A DNA stretch of 19,137 nt from Anaeroplasma sp902783745 (GCA_946617655.1 CAMOKL010000024.1:1-19137); one strand, 5' to 3'. Shown: positions 1 to 7,857, counted from the first letter of the stretch. The notes: generated by a model from the letters alone, not told the origin. Made by a program: numbers and translations.

Positions 1-59
1 TAAGTATCAAATTGTTTATTATACTTGTCATGAATCAAGAGAAATCAAATAATTTTTTA

Positions 60-127
60 GGGTGTGTATATATTTGGCTCTTACGCTTGATTGGGTATGA
101 ATATATAAAAATTTAATAATTCAAATA
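60..127 (+). repeat. Left terminal inverted repeat of the ISL3 element
   Basis: Aligns without gaps to the reverse complement of 2075-2142 with 64 of 68 identities. All four mismatches fall in the outer 20 nt, and the inner 48 nt (80-127) are perfect. It begins GGGTGTG and holds the core TTACGCTTGATTGGGTATG (81-99). The last five bases also form the base of the terminator hairpin at 123-160. Confidence 0.93.
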
Positions 128-160
128 AAGTGATTTGAAATATAATCACTTTATTTTTTT
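123..160 (+). terminator. Rho-independent terminator inside the IS left end
   Basis: A perfect 13-bp stem (123-135 with 144-156), an 8-nt loop and a seven-T run at 154-160. It points into the element, upstream of the transposase promoter. The expected role is to stop readthrough transcription from flanking DNA into the transposase gene. It would also stop outside transcripts crossing rightwards. Confidence 0.75.
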
Positions 161-189
161 ACGCTTTATTGTTCTCTTAATCGGGTATT
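159..189 (+). repeat. Subterminal broken copy of the IS repeat core
   Basis: The inverted-repeat core at 81-99 reappears in two pieces: TTACGCTT at 159-166 (identical to 81-88) and CTTAATCGGGTATT at 176-189 (similar to CTTGATTGGGTATG at 86-99). It lies in the transposase promoter region. Inference: an extra transposase-binding site that could repress transcription or help assemble the transposition complex. Confidence 0.45.
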
Positions 190-200
190 TGTGGTATAAT
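172..200 (+). promoter_or_regulatory. Promoter of the transposase gene
   Basis: TATAAT at 195-200, preceded by TGG (192-194), makes an extended -10. A poor -35 candidate, TTCTCT, lies at 172-177 with 17-bp spacing. The ribosome site GAGGA at 211-215 lies 8 nt before ATG 224. Confidence 0.7.
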
Positions 201-223
201 ATTAAATGTAGAGGATGAAGATT

Positions 224-1207
224 ATGGGATTTAAAAAATATGATATTTTTAATGTAAATGAAAATATATTTGGTACTAATTTTAAGGTTTATGATTATAA
301 AGAATTCGAAGATAAAAATGTTTATTACCTTAAATCAAAAGTATTGGAGTGTGCTTGTCCTGATTGTGGTACTATTAGTAATAAGCTTCACGCAACATGT
401 ACAAGAACAATACAATATGTACCTCTTCATTTAAGGCCAACATATATTAATATTAATTTATATAAATTTGAATGTAATAATAAAGGTTGTGAAACAAAGG
501 TATTTAGACAACCACTTGAATATTGTGGTCCTAAACAAAAATTCACATATGAACTTAAATGTTTAATTTTTTCTATTTCGCTTTTTCTATCTGATGAAAC
601 AACAAGTAAAATACTAAAGTTAATTGGAATTAATGTTAGTAATGATACTGTTAGAAGGTTATATCAAAGCATAGAAATAAAAGATAATATAGATATTGAA
701 GAAATTGGTGTTGATGATGTATCAATTAGAAAAGGTATGAGATACGCAACAGCAATATATGACATGAAAGATCACAGTATGATAGCTTTACTTGATGGTA
801 GAGATGGTGTCACATTAAAGGAATGGCTAAAAGGTCACAAAAAAATAAAAAAGGTAGCACGTGATAGAGCAACAGCATATGCAAATGCAATATCAGAGAT
901 ACTACCTGAGGCGATACAAATAGCAGATAGATTTCATTTATTTCAAAATCTAGTTGATAGATTTAAAGAAATATTTAAAAAAGAAATTCCTGATGAAATT
1001 TATATTCTTGATGGAAAAATAATAGATGAAAAGCCTAAAGGCGAATATGTTAAAACTGCCATTCAGAAAGAAATATTAGATAAATTAGATTATGATGATA
1101 CTCCTCCAGTTGATGAAAATGGTGATATTATTAAATTCAATGATAAAAGTACTGATTTTAGTCAAAAAGATCACAAAGAGCAAGCTCTTAATCGTAAAAA
1201 AAAATAA
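224..1207 (+). CDS. ISL3-family transposase, N-terminal part (frame 0)
   Basis: Cut-and-paste DDE transposase of the ISL3 family. I choose ATG 224 because the upstream in-frame ATG 215 overlaps the ribosome site GAGGA. Early in the protein is the zinc finger CPDCG...H, with a second Cys pair further on (CNNKGC). The middle carries IGVDDVSIRKG with the first catalytic Asp, RDRATAYA with the second Asp, and ADRFHLFQNL, a hallmark of the family. The frame then runs through a lysine-rich linker and stops at TAA 1205-1207, straight after A9. The third catalytic acidic residue is absent here and lies in the next frame, so this product alone should not transpose. It could still bind DNA and act as a regulator. 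Confidence 0.88.
   Translation: MGFKKYDIFNVNENIFGTNFKVYDYKEFEDKNVYYLKSKVLECACPDCGTISNKLHATCTRTIQYVPLHLRPTYININLYKFECNNKGCETKVFRQPLEYCGPKQKFTYELKCLIFSISLFLSDETTSKILKLIGINVSNDTVRRLYQSIEIKDNIDIEEIGVDDVSIRKGMRYATAIYDMKDHSMIALLDGRDGVTLKEWLKGHKKIKKVARDRATAYANAISEILPEAIQIADRFHLFQNLVDRFKEIFKKEIPDEIYILDGKIIDEKPKGEYVKTAIQKEILDKLDYDDTPPVDENGDIIKFNDKSTDFSQKDHKEQALNRKKK
1196..1204 (+). other. A9 slippery run joining the two transposase frames
   Basis: Nine A residues, bracketed by a -1-frame TAA immediately before (1195-1197) and the zero-frame TAA immediately after (1205-1207). Only slippage inside the run joins the two frames. The run contains A_AAA_AAA, a -1 ribosomal slip heptamer, and is long enough for RNA polymerase slippage. 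One extra A would restore a single open frame. Confidence 0.65.
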
Positions 1208-2121
1208 AATTAATTATTGATGTAAAAGAATACGGCAAAGAACTAAATTATAAGACAAAAAATAATTTATATAGTGATATAGCTAACAAGTTTGATATAT
1301 CAATTCCTACTGCCAAGAAATATTACAATATGTATGAAAATGACATGCCAAAACTAGATAAGCCAAAATCATATAGAAATTCTAAAAGTAAATTAAATGG
1401 ATTTAGAAATATGGTGTACAAAATGGTAAGAGATAATATTAATCCTATATTGATTGAAAAATATGTATTTTATAAAGGATTTATAGGTTCTGAACGCTCT
1501 ATTGAACATTTAATTGAAAGAATATCAAAAAACAATTTTAATAAGAATTTACATATAAATACATTTAACGAATATCTCGATGTCCCTTGGTTAATAACTA
1601 TAAAAAGAAATGATTTATTAAAATTTATCACTACTAAGAACCCTAAAACTAAAAAAGATAAAAACATAGAAAAATATATCTCATTAATTAAGGATAAATA
1701 TCCAATAATAAATGAGATAATAAATGTTTATGATGATTTTTACAATATTTTTAAAGAAAAGAATGAAATATTATTTGATGAGTTCGTTAATAAATATGAG
1801 ATGAAAGAAAAAATTAATCCTGATACTGGTGAGGTTATTGAAGTAGATGATAATATCGAAAATGTTAAATCAGGTATTCAAGGGTTTATCAAATCAATAA
1901 AAAAAGATATCGCACCCGTCAAAGCAGCAATATCTTTTAATGAAAGTTCTGGATTTGTCGAAGGTAACAACAACAAATTCAAGCTTATCAAACGTATTTT
2001 ATACGGAAGATGTAATTTAGTCAACCTATTCAAAAAATGTTTTTCAATTTTTTCATTAAAATCTTCCAATAATATATTTGAATTATTAAATTTTTATATA
2101 TTCATACCCAATCAAGCGTAA
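1198..2121 (+). CDS. ISL3-family transposase, C-terminal part (-1 frame)
   Basis: Continuation of the transposase in the -1 frame, open from just after TAA 1195-1197 to TAA 2121. The first methionine is only at 1330, yet the 42 codons before it already read as protein. They include a helix-turn-helix-like stretch (SDIANKFDISIPTAKKYY, about 1276-1329), so translation probably enters by frameshift rather than by a fresh start. Near the end, SGFVEGNNNKFKLIKR matches the family's final block and supplies the catalytic Glu. The joined protein would be about 630 residues, long for ISL3 owing to a lysine-rich insertion between the second Asp and the Glu. If the A9 run is a one-base contraction of A10, this is instead the tail of a pseudogene. 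Confidence 0.82.
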   Translation, partial: KKIKLIIDVKEYGKELNYKTKNNLYSDIANKFDISIPTAKKYYNMYENDMPKLDKPKSYRNSKSKLNGFRNMVYKMVRDNINPILIEKYVFYKGFIGSERSIEHLIERISKNNFNKNLHINTFNEYLDVPWLITIKRNDLLKFITTKNPKTKKDKNIEKYISLIKDKYPIINEIINVYDDFYNIFKEKNEILFDEFVNKYEMKEKINPDTGEVIEVDDNIENVKSGIQGFIKSIKKDIAPVKAAISFNESSGFVEGNNNKFKLIKRILYGRCNLVNLFKKCFSIFSLKSSNNIFELLNFYIFIPNQA

Positions 2122-2142
2122 GAACCATATATTTCCACACCC
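2075..2142 (-). repeat. Right terminal inverted repeat of the ISL3 element
   Basis: Mate of the left repeat. Positions 2075-2121 also encode the last 15 codons (with stop) of the transposase C-terminal frame, so the protein's tail is dictated by the repeat. The outer end is CCACACCC (2135-2142). Confidence 0.93.
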
Positions 2143-2180
2143 ATTTTTCTTTAAAAATTTACAAAATTAGCTAGTTTGTA

Positions 2181-2232
2181 TATCTAAAAACAAAATCTTA
2201 GACATAAATATTTAGATAAAATGTGATATAAT
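2181..2232 (+). promoter_or_regulatory. Promoter and possible operator of the M6 peptidase gene
   Basis: TATAAT at 2227-2232 with TGA directly before it (2224-2226) is an extended -10. No good -35 is visible at 17 bp. Upstream, TATCTAAA (2181-2188) and TTTAGATA (2211-2218) form a perfect 8-bp inverted repeat around TCTTAGA (2196-2202), a possible regulator site. This all lies in DNA outside the IS. Confidence 0.6.
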
Positions 2233-2256
2233 TTAGTTTTGAAAGAAGGTGTTTTT

Positions 2257-3933
2257 GTGAAAGCAAAAAGAATTATAGGTTTATCATTAGCTATCTCATC
2301 ATTACTTTCTTTAAGTTCATGTAGTTTTTTAAATGATTTATTAACAATTGATTTTTATGGTCCTACAACTACAGATGATGAAGATGTTTTAACGTCATAT
2401 GAAGATTTAGGAAATTATTATATTGATTTAGATCCTATTACATCAAAATGTAATAATAAACTTATTAATAATAGTATTTATGCTGATGCAGTACCATCAG
2501 TTGGAGATGTTAATTTATTAGTCATTCCTGTTGAATTTAGTGATTATACTTTTGAATATGCAGGATATTCTTCTGATGAAGTTTTATATGATGATTTAAA
2601 TAGAGTTTATAATGGTACTGAAGAAGATACAGGATATTTCACATCTGTTTCTGATTTTTATAAAAATTCAAGTTATGGTAAATTAAATTTAAGTTTTGAA
2701 ATAGCTCCTAAGTATGAACTAGGTATGACTGCAAAACAATTAAAGAATTTAGATTTAAAATCAGATGTAGATAAGTCTACATATGTATTAGAAAAAGCAG
2801 TTGATGATTATAAGAATAAGTATGGAAATGATAAGGTTAAGCAATTTGATAACGATAGTGATGGATTAATTGATGGTGTAATGCTTATATATAGTTGCCA
2901 TAATACAGGTAATAGTGAATACTCAACATTTGCAAAAAATGTAGGTGATAGTGGTGATTTATATTGGGCATATTGTTATTGGGATAATGAAAATGGTTCT
3001 GAAAAGTTCTACTATGCAAAGAATAATCAACCAGGACATAAATCTAATTCTGAACTTATTGAATCACCTATTCCATGTACATATTTTTGGTGTTCATATG
3101 ATTTTATTTATTCATATTCATCATGTGAAATTGGTGGAAATGTAGATTCTCATACTTTAGATCATGAATTTGGTCATATGCTTGGACTTGATGATTATTA
3201 TTCTTATGATGATAGTACATATTATGGTAATGAATATTCTAGAGCTGGTTATGCAGATATGATGGAAGGTAATATTTATGATCATGATGCATATTCTAAA
3301 GCAGTATTAGGTTGGATTAATCCTTATGTTGTAACAGGTGATTGTACAATATCAATAAGAAGTAGTGCATTATATGGAGATTGTATTATTCTTGCGAATA
3401 ATTATAATGGTACAGTATATGATGAATATATAATGCTTGAATTATTTACACCTGAGGGTATGAATAAAAACGATGTATTATATCCATATTCTTCAAATAT
3501 TCCTACTTGCTTTACTAATCCAGGAGTAAAAATATTTCATATAGATTCTAGACTTGTAAATTCTAAAACTGGTAAAGAAGGAACATATTCGTTTATTAAT
3601 AAGCAATCTATTGATTTAAATTATGCTTATAAATTTGCATATTCTAATTCAAAAAATAGAGACGCATTATCTACTGATTATGACTTAATAAAGTTGATAC
3701 ATAAGGATAAATCTACAGGTAACTTAACTTCGACTTCATTTTTTGGTGATAATTCAAGTTATTATGGTAAGAATAAACATTTATTTACTAAAAATGATGA
3801 ATTCTCAGTTTCATCATATAAAGCATTATTTAAGAACAATGGAAAGCTTGATAATAATGAAGAACTTAATTATACTGTAACAATTTTACAGGCAAATAGC
3901 TCTGGTGCAGTTATAGAATTTAAACAAAATTAA
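2257..3933 (+). CDS. Secreted lipoprotein zinc peptidase, M6 (immune inhibitor A) type
   Basis: Predicted extracellular metalloprotease tethered to the membrane by lipid. I choose GTG 2257 over the in-frame TTG 2239 because AGAAGG (2244-2249) sits 7 nt before it, giving 558 residues. Residues 1-22 are a lipoprotein signal peptide with lipobox LSSC (Cys22). HEFGH (303-307) continues as HExxHxxGxxD, with H303, H307 and probably D313 binding zinc and E304 catalytic. DMMEG (M335/M336) is the Met-turn, followed by DHDAYSKAVLGW, as in M6 peptidases. DNDSDGLID (198-206) looks like a calcium loop, common in this family. An Asp/Ser/Tyr-rich linker follows the lipid Cys. No propeptide cleavage site or C-terminal anchor is evident. 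It has its own promoter and terminator. The substrate is unknown; the known family relatives degrade host proteins. Confidence 0.87.
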   Translation: MKAKRIIGLSLAISSLLSLSSCSFLNDLLTIDFYGPTTTDDEDVLTSYEDLGNYYIDLDPITSKCNNKLINNSIYADAVPSVGDVNLLVIPVEFSDYTFEYAGYSSDEVLYDDLNRVYNGTEEDTGYFTSVSDFYKNSSYGKLNLSFEIAPKYELGMTAKQLKNLDLKSDVDKSTYVLEKAVDDYKNKYGNDKVKQFDNDSDGLIDGVMLIYSCHNTGNSEYSTFAKNVGDSGDLYWAYCYWDNENGSEKFYYAKNNQPGHKSNSELIESPIPCTYFWCSYDFIYSYSSCEIGGNVDSHTLDHEFGHMLGLDDYYSYDDSTYYGNEYSRAGYADMMEGNIYDHDAYSKAVLGWINPYVVTGDCTISIRSSALYGDCIILANNYNGTVYDEYIMLELFTPEGMNKNDVLYPYSSNIPTCFTNPGVKIFHIDSRLVNSKTGKEGTYSFINKQSIDLNYAYKFAYSNSKNRDALSTDYDLIKLIHKDKSTGNLTSTSFFGDNSSYYGKNKHLFTKNDEFSVSSYKALFKNNGKLDNNEELNYTVTILQANSSGAVIEFKQN

Positions 3934-3943
3934 TAATAAAGTT

Positions 3944-3979
3944 TTAAAAGCCTTGGTAAAAAAACAAGGCTTTTAATTT
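3944..3979 (+). terminator. Terminator after the M6 peptidase gene
   Basis: A 12-bp perfect stem (3944-3955 with 3965-3976) and a 9-nt loop. It ends in TTTTAATTT, a short and interrupted T tail. Confidence 0.75.
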
Positions 3980-3993
3980 GCGTTAGTTTTTCC

Positions 3994-4021
3994 TTGATAA
4001 TATTTGTTGTAGTAGTATGAT
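3994..4021 (+). promoter_or_regulatory. Candidate promoter of the ABC exporter operon
   Basis: TTGATA (3994-3999) and TATGAT (4016-4021) are spaced by 16 bp. Other AT-rich -10 candidates, such as TATAAA at 4028-4033, cannot be excluded. A strong ribosome site GGGGGTG (4045-4051) precedes ATG 4057. Confidence 0.4.
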
Positions 4022-4056
4022 AATTTGTATAAAATATAAATATAGGGGGTGCTTTT

Positions 4057-5874
4057 ATGAAGGGAATAAAAAGAATTGTTGGCTGGGCTAAGCAGTATAC
4101 ATTTTTATTTGTATTTATTGTTTTAATCTCAGTTTTATTACAATGGTTATATTCTTACCTACCACTTCATGTTAATTACGCACTTGCAGTAATTGAACCA
4201 GAAGGAGAATATTCAAAGGATGTTAATCTTCCGAGTTTTATAATAAGCTGGTTTGAATCTCAAAATGAAGTTTTAAAGATAGTATTAATTGTTGGAATTT
4301 CAATGATATTATTGCAAGCAGTTAGAAGTGTATTAAGATTCTTATGTAATTACTCACAAAAAAAATTAGCAGAATTAATAAGATATAAGCTTAAGGTTAA
4401 ATTATATGATCATATTGAGGATTTACCTTTTTCATTCCATCAAAATCATGATGTAGGTGATTTAATTCAAAGATCAACATCAGATGTAGATCAGGTTTCT
4501 GATTTTGTTGCAAACCAAATAATTGCGTTTATAAATGTTTTTGCAACAGTATTTATTGGTGCAATACAGGTTGCAATGATTAATGTAGAATTAATGTGGG
4601 TTTCAATTGCTGTTGTACCTATTACTGCGATTTCATCAATCATTTATTTTAGATATTGTAATAAACAATTCAGTAAGATTGATAAGGCAGAATCTAAAAT
4701 GACAACTGCAATACAAGAAAATGTTAATGCCGCTAGAGTTGTTAGAGCATTTTCAAATGAAAAATATGAATTTGATAAAATGGATGTTTTAGCAAATTCA
4801 TATAGAGATGAAAATGTTAAATTTAATAATGTAATGGCTATATATTGGGCATTGCAGGATGTAATGGTTTTTGTACAATTTGCGGTTACAATGGCTGTTT
4901 CAATAAGTCTTGCTAAAAAGGGACTTGTAACAGTTGCAGAAGTATCTGCAGTAATCTTATTATTAAATATGTTAGTTTTCCCAATGAGAGGTCTTGGAAG
5001 AATTATTTCATCATTTGGTAAAGCATCAGTTGCTGCAAATAGAATTGGTGAAGTCTTAGATACTGAAACTGAATATAAGATTAATGGTAATTTAACTCCT
5101 CAAATTAAAGGTAATATTGAATTCAATAATGTTTCATTTAAATTTAAGGATGATGATAGACATTTATTAAATGGTATATCATTTAAAATAAAGGCTGGTC
5201 AAACTATTGCGTTAGTAGGTAAAACAGGTAGTGGTAAATCTACAATTTGTAATTTACTTGCTAGATTCTTAGAAATTGATTCAGGAAGTATTACTATTGA
5301 TGGTGTTGATATTAGAGATATTGATAAAAAGCATTTAAGAAGTAATATTAGATATGTTGTACAAGATCCATTCCTTTTCTCTAAAACATTATATGAAAAT
5401 ATTGCAATTTCTAAAAAGAATATAACTGAAAATGAAGTTATTAGTGCTGCAAAAACAGCTGCAATACATGATGATGTATTAAAGTTTAAGCAAGGTTATG
5501 AAACTATTGTTGGTGAAAAGGGTACTACATTATCAGGTGGACAAAAACAAAGAGTTGCAATAGCTCGTATGTTAGTTGATGAATCACCTGTTATTATATT
5601 TGATGATTCGTTATCTGCGTTAGATACTAAAACTGATGTTTTAATAAGAAAGGCATTAAAACTAAAGAGTAGTGAACAAACAATGATCATTATTACTCAT
5701 AGAATTACAACAGCCAAAGAAGCTGATTTAATATTAGTTTTAGATGATGGTATCATTAAGGAAATGGGTACTCATGATGAATTAGTTAAGAATGACGGAC
5801 TTTATTCTAAGCTTTGGGGTATTCAAGGCGAACTTGAAAATGAATATATGAACGTATTAAAGGATGGTGAATAA
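4057..5874 (+). CDS. ABC exporter half-transporter, subunit with degenerate Walker B
   Basis: A fused membrane-plus-ATPase subunit (605 aa) of a type IV ABC exporter. A six-helix membrane domain occupies about residues 1-330, followed by the nucleotide-binding domain. Walker A is GKTGSGKST (388-396), the Q-loop is VVQDP, the signature is a canonical LSGGQ (492-496), Walker B is VIIFDD with Asp517 where the catalytic Glu should be, and the H-loop is THR. Loss of that Glu marks the TM287/LmrC-type partner of a heterodimer: its own ATP site is degenerate, while its LSGGQ completes the active site of the partner. It is translationally coupled to the next gene, which starts 1 nt after its stop. 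The substrate cannot be read from sequence; relatives export drugs, peptides or lipids. Confidence 0.92.
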   Translation: MKGIKRIVGWAKQYTFLFVFIVLISVLLQWLYSYLPLHVNYALAVIEPEGEYSKDVNLPSFIISWFESQNEVLKIVLIVGISMILLQAVRSVLRFLCNYSQKKLAELIRYKLKVKLYDHIEDLPFSFHQNHDVGDLIQRSTSDVDQVSDFVANQIIAFINVFATVFIGAIQVAMINVELMWVSIAVVPITAISSIIYFRYCNKQFSKIDKAESKMTTAIQENVNAARVVRAFSNEKYEFDKMDVLANSYRDENVKFNNVMAIYWALQDVMVFVQFAVTMAVSISLAKKGLVTVAEVSAVILLLNMLVFPMRGLGRIISSFGKASVAANRIGEVLDTETEYKINGNLTPQIKGNIEFNNVSFKFKDDDRHLLNGISFKIKAGQTIALVGKTGSGKSTICNLLARFLEIDSGSITIDGVDIRDIDKKHLRSNIRYVVQDPFLFSKTLYENIAISKKNITENEVISAAKTAAIHDDVLKFKQGYETIVGEKGTTLSGGQKQRVAIARMLVDESPVIIFDDSLSALDTKTDVLIRKALKLKSSEQTMIIITHRITTAKEADLILVLDDGIIKEMGTHDELVKNDGLYSKLWGIQGELENEYMNVLKDGE

Positions 5875-5875
5875 T

Positions 5876-7690
5876 ATGGAAAAAGAAAATCTTGATCAAA
5901 AAAGATATAATAACCATCCTTGGAAAAAGATAATTAAAACGGTATTTATACATAAAAAATATGCATTTGGATTAATTTTTTCAGGAATTTTTGCATCTAT
6001 AATTGATGTTATGATTCCACTAATTAATGAATATGCATTAACACATTATTTCCCTTCTGAAGGTGTACCTGATTATTCAACTGTTTCTATGTTTATTGCA
6101 TTATATATTGGTTGTGCAACATTGTTCGGTTTAGGAACATTCCTATTTATTTTCTTTGCAGGTAAGGTTGATGCTTGGACAAGCTATGAATTAAGAAAAG
6201 AAGCATATGAAAATCTACAAAAGCTTCCATTCTCATACTTTGATAGAACTCAGCAAGGTTGGATTATGGCTAGATTAACATCTGATACAAGAAGACTTGC
6301 AGAAATAATATCATGGGGTGCAATTGATTTATTATCAATGAGTGTTACTATGGTTGGTATTTTAATTGTATTAATGATTAAAAATACTAGATTATCATTA
6401 ATTTTATTAATAGTATTACCTATAATTTTTACTATAAGTTTTTTCTTAAATAGAAAAATATTAAAAGCTTATAGAGAAGCAAGAAGTGAAAATTCAAAGG
6501 TTACTGCAGCCTTAAATGAAGGATTTATGGGTATTAAGGCAACTAAATCTTTAGTAATAGAAGATAAGAACTCTGTAGAATTTAGAGGTGTTGCATCAAG
6601 ATATAAACATCAAGCTTTACGTGCTGCATTTATATCTGCTATGTTTGGACCTATTATCTTTATAACATGTTATTTTTCTGTTGGTACAACATTATACGTT
6701 GGTGCAACACTTGCAATATCAGCACCTGCTTTATATGTATTCGTAGATTACACAATTAGATTCTTTGATCCTGTTATGCATTTATCTCAAACATTAGGTG
6801 AATTCCAACAAGCTCAAGCATCTGCAGAGCGTATTATAGCTTTAATAGATGAAAAACCAGATATTGTAGATTCAAAAGAAGTTATTGAAAAATATGGTAC
6901 AATAATGGAACCAAAATATGAAAACTTCGAACCATTAGTTGGTGATGTTGAATTTAAAAATGTATGTTTTAAATATCAAGTTGGAGAAGAAATATTACAT
7001 GATTTTAATCTAAAAATAAAAGCCGGAAGTAGTGTTGCGTTAGTTGGACATACTGGTAGTGGTAAATCAACAATTGTTAACCTAATATGTAGATTTTATG
7101 AACCAACATCAGGTAATATATTAATTGATGACAAGGATTATAAAGAAAGAAGTATAACTTGGTTACATTCTAATTTAGGATATGTTTTACAAACTCCAGA
7201 GCTATTCACAGGTACTATTTTAGAAAATGTTAGATATGGTAACTTAAATGCAACTGATGAAGAATGTATTAATGCATTAAAATTAGTTAATGCTGATGAG
7301 TTTATAGAAAAGTTAGATGATGGTTATAATACAAATGTAGGTGAAGGTGGAGGTAAGCTTTCACTTGGTGAAAAGCAGTTAATATCTTTCGCTCGTGCAA
7401 TAGTAAAAGATCCTAAAATTTTAATCCTTGATGAAGCTACATCATCTATTGATACAGAAACTGAAACTAAGATTCAAAAAGCAATTGATATATCTATGAA
7501 GGGAAGAACTACATTTATGATAGCTCATAGATTATCAACAGTAGTTAATTGTGATCTTATATTAGTTATGAGAGATGGTAAGATAGTAGAACAAGGTAAT
7601 CATCATGAACTATTAAAACAAAAAGGATATTATTTCGAATTATATTCAAATCAATTTTCTGAGGATAAAGTTAATAATTTGTTGCATTAG
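5876..7690 (+). CDS. ABC exporter half-transporter, subunit with catalytic Glu
   Basis: Partner of the preceding subunit (604 aa). An alternative ATG at 5864 lies inside the ribosome site and the upstream gene, so I place the start at ATG 5876. It has an N-terminal six-helix membrane domain, then an ATPase domain with Walker A GHTGSGKST (391-399), Q-loop VLQTP, a divergent signature LSLGEKQ (495-501), Walker B ILILDE with catalytic Glu520, and H-loop AHR. The Glu and the weak signature mirror the partner's defects. The pair therefore has one hydrolytic site (this Walker A/B plus the partner's LSGGQ) and one degenerate site, as in TM287/288 and LmrCD. Transcription should end at the hairpin 28 nt downstream. 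Confidence 0.93.
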   Translation: MEKENLDQKRYNNHPWKKIIKTVFIHKKYAFGLIFSGIFASIIDVMIPLINEYALTHYFPSEGVPDYSTVSMFIALYIGCATLFGLGTFLFIFFAGKVDAWTSYELRKEAYENLQKLPFSYFDRTQQGWIMARLTSDTRRLAEIISWGAIDLLSMSVTMVGILIVLMIKNTRLSLILLIVLPIIFTISFFLNRKILKAYREARSENSKVTAALNEGFMGIKATKSLVIEDKNSVEFRGVASRYKHQALRAAFISAMFGPIIFITCYFSVGTTLYVGATLAISAPALYVFVDYTIRFFDPVMHLSQTLGEFQQAQASAERIIALIDEKPDIVDSKEVIEKYGTIMEPKYENFEPLVGDVEFKNVCFKYQVGEEILHDFNLKIKAGSSVALVGHTGSGKSTIVNLICRFYEPTSGNILIDDKDYKERSITWLHSNLGYVLQTPELFTGTILENVRYGNLNATDEECINALKLVNADEFIEKLDDGYNTNVGEGGGKLSLGEKQLISFARAIVKDPKILILDEATSSIDTETETKIQKAIDISMKGRTTFMIAHRLSTVVNCDLILVMRDGKIVEQGNHHELLKQKGYYFELYSNQFSEDKVNNLLH

Positions 7691-7717
7691 AATGTAATAT
7701 ATTATTGCTAAATTATG

Positions 7718-7753
7718 AAGAATCATTACGTTTAATTGTAATGGTTCTTTTTT
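7718..7753 (+). terminator. Terminator of the ABC exporter operon
   Basis: A 12-bp stem with one T-G wobble (7718-7729 with 7738-7749), an 8-nt loop and six T residues at 7748-7753. Confidence 0.85.
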
Positions 7754-7807
7754 ATAATAAATTACACTCATTTTTTTGTATTTATCATTAATATGATAAA
7801 AACAAAC

Positions 7808-7857
7808 TTGTAAATTATTTTGCTATAGTTTATAATTAAATAAGGTATTACTATAGT
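7808..7857 (+). promoter_or_regulatory. Promoter of the diguanylate cyclase operon, with repeated CTATAGT
   Basis: TTGTAA (7808-7813) and a perfect TATAAT (7831-7836) with 17-bp spacing predict a start near 7843 and a leader of about 90 nt. CTATAGT occurs in the spacer (7823-7829) and again just past the predicted start (7851-7857). The second copy sits in the palindrome TACTATAGTA (7849-7858). Two copies flanking the -10 look like a repressor site; this is inference. Confidence 0.65.

Larger units (their letters stand above)
60..2142 (+). mobile_element. ISL3-family insertion sequence, complete ends
   Basis: A 2,083-bp element bounded by 68-bp imperfect terminal inverted repeats (60-127 and 2075-2142) that both begin GGGTGTG. 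It holds one transposase split over two frames. ISL3 membership comes from the protein: an N-terminal zinc finger, then a DDE domain with the IGVDD and ADRFHL blocks. ISL3 elements usually make 8-bp target duplications. Here the flanks are ATTTTTTA (52-59) and ATTTTTCT (2143-2150), which match at 6 of 8 positions. That is either a decayed duplication or chance in T-rich DNA. The 59 nt to its left show no gene. The element sits 82 nt upstream of the -10 box of the M6 peptidase gene. Confidence 0.92.

Noticed and set aside
52..59. A clear 8-bp target duplication for the IS
   Set aside because: Only 6 of 8 bases match at 2143-2150, and both flanks are T-rich, so chance is not excluded.
215..223. 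ATG 215 as the transposase start
   Set aside because: It overlaps the ribosome site GAGGA (211-215). ATG 224 has proper 8-nt spacing.
2239..2256. TTG 2239 as the start of the M6 peptidase
   Set aside because: It lies only 7 nt after the -10 box, and the ribosome site AGAAGG lies downstream of it. GTG 2257 gives a standard lipoprotein signal peptide.
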